This document shows, piece after piece, positions 33,891 to 41,372 of a stretch of 64,000 nucleotides of DNA. This stretch comes from Stutzerimonas stutzeri. GTDB taxonomy: Bacteria > Pseudomonadota > Gammaproteobacteria > Pseudomonadales > Pseudomonadaceae. The position numbers and the translations under genes are program-made. The notes below the pieces were generated by a model. It worked only from the letters and a program-made list of their open reading frames with translations, made no database searches and had not been told where the DNA came from. How positions within the stretch are numbered: the stretch's first letter is position 1; the number at the start of each line of letters is the position of its first letter. The stretch lies in NCBI GenBank assembly GCA_002387205.1, contig DGLA01000026.1, positions 1-64,000 of the forward strand, given 5' to 3'.

Positions 33891-35936
33891 ATGAACCGAC
33901 CACTCGACATCAAGGCGATCTTCGAAGCCCTGCCCAACCTCAACCTGATCCTTTCTGCGGATCCGGATTTCATCATGCTGGCGGCCAGCGATGCGCGGCT
34001 GCGGGCTACCAATGCCCGTCGGGAAGACTGCATTGGTCGATCGATTTTCGAGGTGTTCGGCAATAACCCGGATGAACAGTCAGCCTTCGGTGCCGGTGCG
34101 CTGCGAGCTTCGCTGGAGCGCGTGCTTCGTACCCGTTCGCCCGACTGCATGGCCATCACCAAGTACGACATTCCGCGACCTGCTATTGAGGGGGGCGGTT
34201 TCGAGGTGCGCTACTGGAAGCCGCTCAACGTGCCGGTGCTGGACGAGCGCGGCGAAGTGACCTGCATCATCCATCAGACCGAGGACGTCACCGAGCAGGT
34301 GCTGAGCCAGGATGGAACTTCCGTCGCCCGCTCGGAAGAACGCTACCGCGCCGCCCTGCTGGCCTCCGGTACCGGCACCTTCAACTGGTACCCCGAAGGC
34401 AACCTTTACTTCGACAATGCCCTGGATCGGATCTTCGGGCTTGCCCTGGGGCAGAAGCTCGACACCCTTGAGCGGTTCATCGAGCAGGTCCACCCTGACG
34501 ACCGGAAACGCGTCCGTGAGGCCTTTGCCAACTACGGCGATGGGCAGGATTTCACCGTAGAGTTTCGCCTGGCACGCCCTGGGCCGGAGCAATGGCTGGC
34601 CTGCAAGGCCAGCGCCTTTCGCGACGCCAGCGGCAATCTCTCCTATATCGCCGGTGCCTGCACCGATATCAGCGCACGCAAGCACGCCGAGCAAGCCCTG
34701 CGCGTCAGTGAACAGCGGCTGCGCCAGCTCAACGAAACCCTCGAAGCGCGTGTAGCCGCCGAGGTTGCCGAGCGCAGCCGGGCCGAAGAAGCCCTGCGCC
34801 AGGCGCAGAAGATGGAGGCGGTTGGCCAGCTCACCGGCGGCATCGCCCACGATTTCAACAACCTGCTCACCGGCATCATCGGTAGCCTTGACCTCATGCA
34901 GCGGCGCAACCGCCGGGGTCAGGTAGAGGATGTCGAACGCTACATCAACGCCGCCGTCACCTCCGCCCAGCGCGCCGCGGCGCTGACGCAACGGCTGCTG
35001 GCCTTCTCCCGCCGGCAGACCCTCCACCTCAAGCCTGTGGACGTCAACGCCCTTGTGGCGTCGCTGGAAGACCTGCTGCACCGCACCACCGGCGAAAACA
35101 TCCGGGTCCAGACCGAGCTCAGTGCCGGCCTGCCGCCCGCCTGCATGGATGTGAACCAGCTCGAGAGCGCGCTGATCAACCTCGTGATCAACGCCCGCGA
35201 TGCAATGCCCCACGGCGGGCGCATCACCCTGTCGACTTCCGGCTTCCGGCAGAGCAGCAAGCCTGACCCGCAGCGGCGTGGCCTGAGCGAAGGCGAATAC
35301 GTCCTTCTGCGCGTCAGCGACACGGGCACCGGCATAGCCCCGGATGTCATCGAGCGGGCATTCGAGCCCTTCTTCACCACCAAGCCCATCGGCCAGGGTA
35401 CCGGGCTCGGACTTTCGATGGTCTACGGCTATATCAAGCAGGCCAAGGGCTACATCCATATCGAATCCGAGCCCGGTGTCGGCACCAACGTCAATCTCTA
35501 CTTGCCCGCCTACCAGGGCGAGATGACGCCGACGCAGCGTGAGCCCGAAGGGCTTCACCAGGGCACGGGTGAAACCATCCTTGTGGTTGAGGACGAACCC
35601 GTGGTCCGCTCGCTGGTGGTCGAAGTGCTCAATGACCTGGGTTACGCGACCCTTGAAGCCAGCGAAGCCACTGAAGCGCTGACCATCACCGAGAGCACCC
35701 AGCGCATCGACCTGCTGATCTCCGACGTCGGCCTGCCCGGCATGAACGGCCGCCAGATGGCGGAAATAGTCCGCCAGCAGCGCCCCGGCCTGAAGGTCCT
35801 GTTCGCCACCGGCTACGCCGAAAGCTTCGCGGCCAATGACGTTCTCGGCCCCGACATGGGCGTGATCACCAAGCCCTTTGCCATCGATGCCTTTGCCAAC
35901 AAGGTCGGCGAAATGCTCGGCACCCACACCAGCTGA
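33891..35936 (+). CDS. PAS-PAS-histidine kinase-receiver hybrid sensor
   Basis: A soluble hybrid kinase of 681 residues without membrane segments: PAS domain 1 (about 8-130), PAS/PAC domain 2 (about 145-270), a short coiled coil, HisKA with phospho-accepting His in GGIAHDFNN (about 320), HATPase (GTGIAPDVIERAFEPFF, GLGLSMVYGY) and a C-terminal receiver with acceptor Asp in LISDVGLPG (about 615). It has no DNA-binding output; a separate regulator or phosphotransfer protein must act downstream. Start taken at ATG 33891, right before the first PAS; the upstream open frame is not family-like. Confidence 0.9.
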   Translation: MNRPLDIKAIFEALPNLNLILSADPDFIMLAASDARLRATNARREDCIGRSIFEVFGNNPDEQSAFGAGALRASLERVLRTRSPDCMAITKYDIPRPAIEGGGFEVRYWKPLNVPVLDERGEVTCIIHQTEDVTEQVLSQDGTSVARSEERYRAALLASGTGTFNWYPEGNLYFDNALDRIFGLALGQKLDTLERFIEQVHPDDRKRVREAFANYGDGQDFTVEFRLARPGPEQWLACKASAFRDASGNLSYIAGACTDISARKHAEQALRVSEQRLRQLNETLEARVAAEVAERSRAEEALRQAQKMEAVGQLTGGIAHDFNNLLTGIIGSLDLMQRRNRRGQVEDVERYINAAVTSAQRAAALTQRLLAFSRRQTLHLKPVDVNALVASLEDLLHRTTGENIRVQTELSAGLPPACMDVNQLESALINLVINARDAMPHGGRITLSTSGFRQSSKPDPQRRGLSEGEYVLLRVSDTGTGIAPDVIERAFEPFFTTKPIGQGTGLGLSMVYGYIKQAKGYIHIESEPGVGTNVNLYLPAYQGEMTPTQREPEGLHQGTGETILVVEDEPVVRSLVVEVLNDLGYATLEASEATEALTITESTQRIDLLISDVGLPGMNGRQMAEIVRQQRPGLKVLFATGYAESFAANDVLGPDMGVITKPFAIDAFANKVGEMLGTHTS

Positions 35937-36148
35937 GCCCCTTAGCTGCGTCCCACGGCTAGCCAGGCATCGGATGTTGTCAGCACGGTGGCGGGCCATG
36001 CCGGGCGTTTCGGCCGCATCTTTCAGCAGGGCGCATCGATCCATCCTCATCCATCAGGGTTGGCTGCGCCTCTCACCCGCACTACCGTGTAACCCCGAAC
36101 CTGTCCCCTCTACGCGGCTATCAGCCCCTAACGAAAGGAACAACAGCT

Positions 36149-37147
36149 ATGAGCGCCGAAACCATGCGTCATATCGATCATCGCCCCGGCGGCGGCCCCG
36201 AATGCCTGCGAATGGCCGAAGGCCCGGTGCCCGAGCCGGGTCCGCAGGACGTGCTGGTCCGCGTGGCCTACGCCGGCATCAACCGCCCGGACGTATTCCA
36301 GCGCTCCGGCAGCTACCCGCCTCCACCCGACGCCTCGCCGCTGCTCGGCCTGGAGATCTCCGGCGAGATCGTCGCCCTGGGCGCTGAAGTCAGCGGCTGG
36401 AACGTCGGCGATCAGGTGTGCGCCCTCACCCCTGGCGGTGGCTACGCCGAATATTGCGTGGCCCCGGCCGAACACTGCCTGCCGGTGCCTGCGGGGCTGT
36501 CCTTGCTGGAAGCCGCGGCGCTGCCGGAAACCTACTTCACCGTCTGGAGCAACGTGTTCGAGCGCGGTGCCCTGCAACCCGGCGAAGCCTTCCTGGTGCA
36601 CGGCGGCTCCAGCGGCATCGGCCTGACCGCCATCCAGCTGGCCAAGCAATTCGGCGCCACCGTGTACACCACGGTCGGCAGCAGCGAAAAAGCCGATGCC
36701 TGCCGCCGCGCCGGCGCGGACCGGGTGATCAACTACCACGAAGAAGATTTCGTCGAGGTGCTCAAGCAGGCCACCGACGGCAACGGCGTCAACGTCATCC
36801 TCGACATGGTTGGCGGCGACTACATCCCGCGCAACCTCAAATCCCTCGCCGTGGAAGGCCGCCTCGTGCAGATCGCTTTCCTCAAAGGCAGCCGCGTCGA
36901 ACTCGACACCATGCCCATCATGCGCAAGCGCCTCACCTTCACCGGCTCCACCCTGCGCCCCCGCAGCCGTGCGGAAAAAGCCGACATCGCCAAGGCGCTG
37001 CAGGACAAGGTCTGGCCACTGCTCGACCAGGGCCTCTGCCACCCCGTCATCCACGCCACCTTCCCTCTCGATCAAGCCGCCGAAGCGCACCGGCTGATGG
37101 AAAGCAGCAAGCACATCGGGAAAATCATGTTGGAGGTTGGGCAGTAG
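36149..37147 (+). CDS. NAD(P)H quinone oxidoreductase, PIG3 family
   Basis: Medium-chain reductase of 332 residues without zinc ligands. The Rossmann site is HGGSSGIGLTAIQLAKQFGA (about 151-170) and the PIG3-type middle LPETYFTVWSNVF precedes it. The ATG has AAAGGA at good spacing. Last GC-rich chromosomal gene before the AT-rich cassette insert; it is complete, so the insert did not interrupt it. Substrate unknown. Confidence 0.9.
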   Translation: MSAETMRHIDHRPGGGPECLRMAEGPVPEPGPQDVLVRVAYAGINRPDVFQRSGSYPPPPDASPLLGLEISGEIVALGAEVSGWNVGDQVCALTPGGGYAEYCVAPAEHCLPVPAGLSLLEAAALPETYFTVWSNVFERGALQPGEAFLVHGGSSGIGLTAIQLAKQFGATVYTTVGSSEKADACRRAGADRVINYHEEDFVEVLKQATDGNGVNVILDMVGGDYIPRNLKSLAVEGRLVQIAFLKGSRVELDTMPIMRKRLTFTGSTLRPRSRAEKADIAKALQDKVWPLLDQGLCHPVIHATFPLDQAAEAHRLMESSKHIGKIMLEVGQ

Positions 37148-37246
37148 CGGCTGGGACTGGGCCGGTAACTACCGGCCCTTGCGGGACTGCTGACTAGTTG
37201 CTGACGCACATGAAGTGGCGGGAGTCCGGCCGGTTAGCGCAATGGG

Positions 37247-37328
37247 GTATAACATTCCGGACAGGTGCCGATAACGTTGAAGTGCCCATGCTAGAGCTGT
37301 CGGCTGGCCAACATCGGGAATGTTATAC
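37247..37328 (+). repeat. attC-like hairpin at the left edge of the cassette insert
   Basis: Perfect 12-base inverted repeat: GTATAACATTCC (37247-37258) pairs with GGAATGTTATAC (37317-37328), enclosing 58 bases with an inner GCCGA / TCGGC pairing. Overall size 82 bp, ending in GTTATAC, a GTTRRRY-like integron core site. It fits an integron attC recombination site, or the remains of the site into which cassettes were inserted. Confidence 0.55.
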
Positions 37329-37398
37329 ACCTGACCCGTCGGGCGTCTTATACACCACCTGGTGCCTAAGTATAGTCATATATTAGGAAATCACTTCT

Positions 37399-38731
37399 GT
37401 GTCTTCAGTATTATTAGATAATGCAACGATTTCTAGCGTGCAGCGAGCTTTGGGGAAAGCTCCCATAAAAGAACCCGCATTGCTGGATGTCGAGCATGTA
37501 GCGCTAGAGCGCTTTAGTGAAGTTTTCTTATTAAGCGATAAAATAGTAATCCCCGACACATATAAAGAAAGCCTAACCGCCGCTCGTAAAAAAATGCTTG
37601 CCGACCCTGTGTTCTTTTTTGTCACTGTAGAAGAACAGGAAGATAGTGACTTGGTTACTATATCAAACTCTCTTTCAGAGGCTTGGACAACAGCTTATAA
37701 GGAAGGGTCTGATCGAGAGTTGTTCTCACAATATTTCGAGCAAGCAAATGCATTTAGCAAGTTCATTTGGGAGCACTCAAGCTCGGAGTACTATTTGGTT
37801 TTCCGCAGCATTGGCATCGAAAAAGAAAACCCACTAATCGAAGCTGTTTTAGCTAGCCCTGCAGACTATGGGCTTGGAGAAAAACTAAAAATTAAAGGCA
37901 GTGATAATATTACGGTCAAATGGGAAAAGTTATCGCCACACGTACAGCGAATGCTGTCGGTGATGGCATGGCTTGGAAATCAATATATTTGGCACCAGGT
38001 CTATGCTGCTAAGCTTGGCGTTAATTATATGTCGCACCCTCTCAGGGATTTTTTTTTCATACGATTTCCTAGACCGTTTAAATCATGGCGCAAATTCATC
38101 GGAAAATTTTGCGCGATCATTTAAAATTGGAATGGCTGGATTTCAAAAGAGAATGCTTCAGACCTATGAGGATCTAGGCTTAATTGCTAACTCTGATGAA
38201 TTGCGGCTTCCCAATTTTATTCCGATGCTGGTAAACGAATGCGCAAACGGACAAGAATACCTAGAAGCTTTGTCGTACTACCGGAAATCACCTGAAGTCA
38301 TTGAAATTAGAGAGCGACTATCAGAAATCGAACGAGACATGGATCTCGGGCGCTATCAAAAACACTCAAAAATGACTCACGAAATAGAAAGACTAGGGGA
38401 CAATCTGTTAAGGGAAAAAGGAGTTGACCCTAGATTTATAAAACTTTCTCCCCCTACTAAACTGTTAGGTATTAGCATTTCCGGCGATGACGCTCAATTA
38501 AGTCTTCCTATACCGAGCGTACTATATAAACAATACTTTTTCGGGAAAAAATATCGATCTTTTGTGAGAAAGGTCATGACTGAGCTATCTATGCCCTCTC
38601 AGTACGGAGTTCTAAAAGACAAGCTAAATAGCTATGCCTGGGTGAAGAAAGAACAGATTCCTAAATTTTATTTGAAGCAAGACAAGATGCCTTCCTTGTT
38701 TCATAAGCCGTTCACTAGATCTTCGTTATAA
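37399..38731 (+). pseudogene. unknown cassette gene, split by a +1 frameshift at a T9 run
   Basis: AT-rich gene, unlike all neighbours. The first frame runs 37399-38124 (GTG start with AGGA upstream); the second continues from the T run at 38049-38057 to 38731. Dropping one T joins SHPLRDFF to SYDFLDRLNHGANS and gives one protein of about 443 residues with no internal stop, so this is one gene in two frames. The N-terminus (VLLDNATISSVQRALG ... IVIPDTY) faintly recalls PIN-like nuclease openings; the rest is helical and charged. No family recognised. It sits in a cassette bounded by 37322/37323 and 38802/38803 with its attC downstream. A sequencing error in the homopolymer, a true mutation or slippage are all possible. 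Confidence 0.7.
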
Positions 38732-38732
38732 A

Positions 38733-38808
38733 ATATAACCGGTGGTTCAAATAGTTCGCTTCGCTCACTGGGACGGGCTAAAGCCCGCCCCTTAACCAAA
38801 CGCTAGGC
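38733..38808 (+). repeat. attC site of cassette 1
   Basis: Starts ATATAAC and ends GCTAGGC, 76 bp. The arms pair imperfectly (ATATAAC-CGGTG-GTTC against GCCTAGC-GTTTG-GTTA read on the other strand), with an inner GGGC-TAAA-GCCC hairpin. The left core ATATAAC is complementary at 6 of 7 positions to GTTATAC at 37322-37328, the start of its own cassette, as expected of an excisable circular cassette. It directly follows the stop of the upstream gene. Confidence 0.7.
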
Positions 38809-38823
38809 CGCAAGGAGATTTCC

Positions 38824-39321
38824 ATGGAGGCTGCAATTTGGGGATTTGTTGGCACCATTGTTGGTGCTTTGGCCAGCATGATAACCACAATACTTTCAAC
38901 TCGAAATTCATCCTGGCTGCATAAGCAATCAGCAGAGCAGGAGAAAGAAGAGAGAAAGCGCGCATTTCAAACGGAGACGCTTATTGAGCTACAAGATGTT
39001 ATACATGACCTAATGCGCCTGATCACTCAAGGCTATTTAGAAGATTTAAGATCACATCAAGCAGGAAGTGCATGGAAGGACAATCTTCTGAGCGAAGAGG
39101 TTAGTAACGGTCAGCGCTTGACGCGGCGACGGCTCGTTATATTAATTGAGCGCATTGCTAACGACGAGCTTCGAAACAGTTTAAAATTAGTTAACAGCGA
39201 ACTGACCAACTCACTATATGCCACCAGCCGAATGGAAGCTGATGAGCATCTACAAATTGCTACAAATAAAGTGACAATTGCAATGGAGCATATCGGTGAA
39301 GTCTTGCGTTCGCAGTACTAA
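38824..39321 (+). CDS. membrane-anchored coiled-coil protein, cassette gene of unknown function
   Basis: A 165-residue AT-rich product with one N-terminal membrane segment (IWGFVGTIVGALASMITTIL, about 5-24) followed by a charged, mostly helical cytoplasmic region beginning SAEQEKEERKRAFQ. A very good ribosome binding site AAGGAG lies seven bases before the ATG. It fills a gene cassette (38803-39401) almost completely, the typical compact layout with the gene ending 11 bases before its attC. No family recognised; single-span plus helix proteins are common in cassette arrays. Confidence 0.7.
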   Translation: MEAAIWGFVGTIVGALASMITTILSTRNSSWLHKQSAEQEKEERKRAFQTETLIELQDVIHDLMRLITQGYLEDLRSHQAGSAWKDNLLSEEVSNGQRLTRRRLVILIERIANDELRNSLKLVNSELTNSLYATSRMEADEHLQIATNKVTIAMEHIGEVLRSQY

Positions 39322-39332
39322 GTGCGTACAAG

Positions 39333-39407
39333 GCCTAACAACTGGTTCCAATCGCTCACATTGTTCGCTGGAAACTGGTAAAGGCGGCCCCTTACCAAAT
39401 GTTAGCG
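39333..39407 (+). repeat. attC site of cassette 2
   Basis: Starts GCCTAAC and ends GTTAGCG, 75 bp. Arms pair as GCCTAAC-AACTG-GTTCC against CGCTAAC-ATTTG-GTAAG (other strand), matching the R-spacer-L layout of attC with a 5-base spacer. The left core is complementary at 6 of 7 positions to GCTAGGC at 38802-38808, the start of its own cassette. The inner part resembles the site at 38733 (GGCCCCTTACC against GCCCCTTAACC). Confidence 0.75.
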
Positions 39408-39423
39408 ATGTGGCCCAGGTGTT

Positions 39424-39628
39424 ACGCGTGGAAAAAAGGGCTGCGCCGTTTTCCGCTCTACGTAATGCGCGAACGTCGAAGGAGCAGCCGGGTACAGCGA
39501 CGTAGCGAGGTAGCCTGGACCAAACGCGTGGAAAAGGCTCCGCCGTTTTCGACCCTACGTGATGCCGAGGCCCGGCGGAGCAGGTGGGTACGGTGGGTAG
39601 GGTGGACAACGCTTCGCTTGTCCACGCG
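39424..39628. repeat. mosaic of interspersed hairpin repeats
   Basis: Two related units, at 39424-39470 and 39524-39567, share CGTGGAAAA, then GCGCCGTTTTC or TCCGCCGTTTTC, then CTACGT. They are followed at 39597-39628 by the hairpin unit whose stem is GTGGACAA / TTGTCCAC. Further copies of the last unit are at 40811, 41106 and 45714. No open reading frame of quality lies in 39408-39745. At about 39650, AAAGGGACAGATTTAT resembles sequence seen beside IS200-like transposase genes, but no such gene is here. Confidence 0.65.
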
Positions 39629-39745
39629 CTACTGCCTGATGGCAACGCCTAGGAAAAAGGGACAGATTTATCCTCCGCTGATATTTGCCGGGTCGCCTAT
39701 GTCTTACCGTCGCGGCCCGCTCGCTTTATCACAAGGTGACATGAC

Positions 39746-40129
39746 ATGAATCACGCCTTTTCTGTACTCCCCCAGAGCTTCGTGATTGCACAGTTGGAGC
39801 GGGATGCTGACCTGCCGAACGCGGTTTTGGCGTCACCAGGCTTTATGTCGATCACCCGGACGGATGATGAGCTCTCGATTGTCTGCGCCGAGGGTGTCGC
39901 ATCCGGTTTAGCCCGAGTGGACAGCGATTGGCGCGCGATCAAGGTGCAGGGTCCGTTCGACTTTGATCAGACGGGTGTTCTGGCCTCCTTCCTTGACCCG
40001 CTCGCGGCTGCCGCTGTCGGCATTTTCGCGGTGAGCACGTTCGATACCGATTACATCTTGGTCAAGTCGATGAATCTTGAAAATGCCGTGCAGGTCCTGA
40101 AAGACGCGGGTCACCGCCTCTTGGGCTGA
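39746..40129 (+). CDS. ACT domain protein
   Basis: A 127-residue protein composed of ACT-type ligand-binding folds of the CASTOR/ACT kind: FVIAQLERDADLP near the start and VKVQGPFDFDQTGVLASFLDPLA in part (about 72-94), then VGIFAVSTFDTDYILVK. Such proteins bind amino acids and regulate; the partner here is unknown. The ATG at 39746 has AAGGTGA upstream. GC-rich like the chromosome, so not part of the cassette insert. Next gene on the same strand is 110 bases away. Confidence 0.82.
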   Translation: MNHAFSVLPQSFVIAQLERDADLPNAVLASPGFMSITRTDDELSIVCAEGVASGLARVDSDWRAIKVQGPFDFDQTGVLASFLDPLAAAAVGIFAVSTFDTDYILVKSMNLENAVQVLKDAGHRLLG

Positions 40130-40239
40130 TCACTCGCAGTAGTGAAAAGCGAACGGTTATTTACCTTTCAGTTAGTTAGCTTCATAACACCCTGTCACTT
40201 TCTTCGATGTAGCCGCTCAATCCCACAAGGTGTGAACCC

Positions 40240-40806
40240 ATGCAGCTAACAACACTGCTCGTCCCAACCTATACCCAAATGCTCAAAACCCTCGCAGGCT
40301 GGCTAAAGAAGGCGCAGGCCCAGCTACCGGAAGCAGAGGCGCAAGCACTGTTATCCGCACGTTTGGCGCCCGACATGTATCCGCTGTCGACTCAGGTTCG
40401 CTTCGCCTGTGTGCAGGCGCGAGAAGCCATGTACCGGCTGAGGGGAGAGGCGTTCCCGCCTGCAATCAATGAGCTACTGAACGAGGGACGTCAGGCTGTC
40501 AAAAGCCCCGGATCGCTCGCTGAGGCTTATGCGCGGATCGATGAGACGGTCGCGTTGCTCGACGGCCTCGCAGCTGATGCGCTCGATGCAGATGGGAATA
40601 AGCCCATCGCCCATGAACTGCCGAACGGGATGGTCCTTGATCTGACCGCAGACCAATACGCCCGTGACTGGACGCTGGGCCAGTTCTATTTCCACGTCAT
40701 GACTGCTTATTCGATATTGCGTAAAGAAGGGATCAATCTCGGCAAGGCGGACTATGTGGCGCACATGCTGCCCTATGTGCGTCCGGAAACCATTCCGAAG
40801 GGTTAG
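40240..40806 (+). CDS. DUF1993 family protein
   Basis: 188 residues; the start YTQMLKTLAGWLKKAQ and the block FYFHVMTAYSILRKEGINLGKADYV in part (about 148-172) are typical of DUF1993, a DinB/YfiT-like four-helix fold without known function. Start ATG with AAGGTG upstream. Followed immediately by a repeat-rich non-coding region. Confidence 0.85.
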   Translation: MQLTTLLVPTYTQMLKTLAGWLKKAQAQLPEAEAQALLSARLAPDMYPLSTQVRFACVQAREAMYRLRGEAFPPAINELLNEGRQAVKSPGSLAEAYARIDETVALLDGLAADALDADGNKPIAHELPNGMVLDLTADQYARDWTLGQFYFHVMTAYSILRKEGINLGKADYVAHMLPYVRPETIPKG

Positions 40807-40810
40807 TGGC

Positions 40811-41137
40811 GTAGGGTGGACAACGCTTCGCTTGTCCACGCGTGGATCGCGGTATGGCGGATTTTCTCCGTAGGATGGAATCGCCGAAGGTGCTTCCGTC
40901 GTTTACCGCGAACGGTTGCATCCATTGACCCTGCGCCGCAACCGCACCAACCCTCCCGGATGTCGGATTACGCCTCCGGCTAATCCAACCTACGTTGGCT
41001 GGGCGATGATTGCGACGCGGTGACTAACGCTACCGAATCGTCATCGCGGTATGGCAAATGTTCTCCGTATCGCGGTATGGCGGATCGGTTTCGGTAACGA
41101 GTGAAGTAGGGTGGACAACGCTTCTTTTGTCCACGCG
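40811..41137. repeat. cluster of interspersed palindromic repeats
   Basis: Contains: GTAGGGTGGACAACGC hairpin units at 40811-40842 and 41106-41137 (the latter with one loop change); three related GCGGTATGGC units near 40848, 41047 and 41072; and a palindrome GGATTA-CGCCTCCGGC-TAATCC at 40965-40986, a motif widespread in intergenic DNA of pseudomonads. The rest of 40807-41372 shows no gene; 41138-41372 has nothing I can name. Confidence 0.7.
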
Positions 41138-41372
41138 GCGATCCGTTAATCGCAATGCCTCGATCAAGACATGCATGCCAGGTCCGAGCTCGCCGGGAGG
41201 ATGCCTTGGTTGGGTGGTGGACTGAAGCCCTACAAACCGGCAGTAACGAGGCGTAGGGCTAAAGGGTATAAACCTGTCTCTGCTGGTTACTCCAGATCAA
41301 ATCCAACCATCACTCGCAACCGACGGGCGCTGGGTAAACTGCATCACCGCCAACCCCCGCCCGCGTGTAGTG

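Noticed and set aside
34080..36050. 656-codon open frame antisense to the hybrid kinase
   Set aside because: Covers a gene with complete PAS, HisKA, HATPase and receiver motifs; no motif or ribosome binding site on the antisense strand.
39399..39749. Possible 116-residue protein after attC site 2
   Set aside because: Composed of the two mosaic repeat units translated; not a gene.
40811..41137. CRISPR-like array
   Set aside because: Repeats are hairpins of different kinds at irregular spacing, without unique spacers of constant length and without cas genes.
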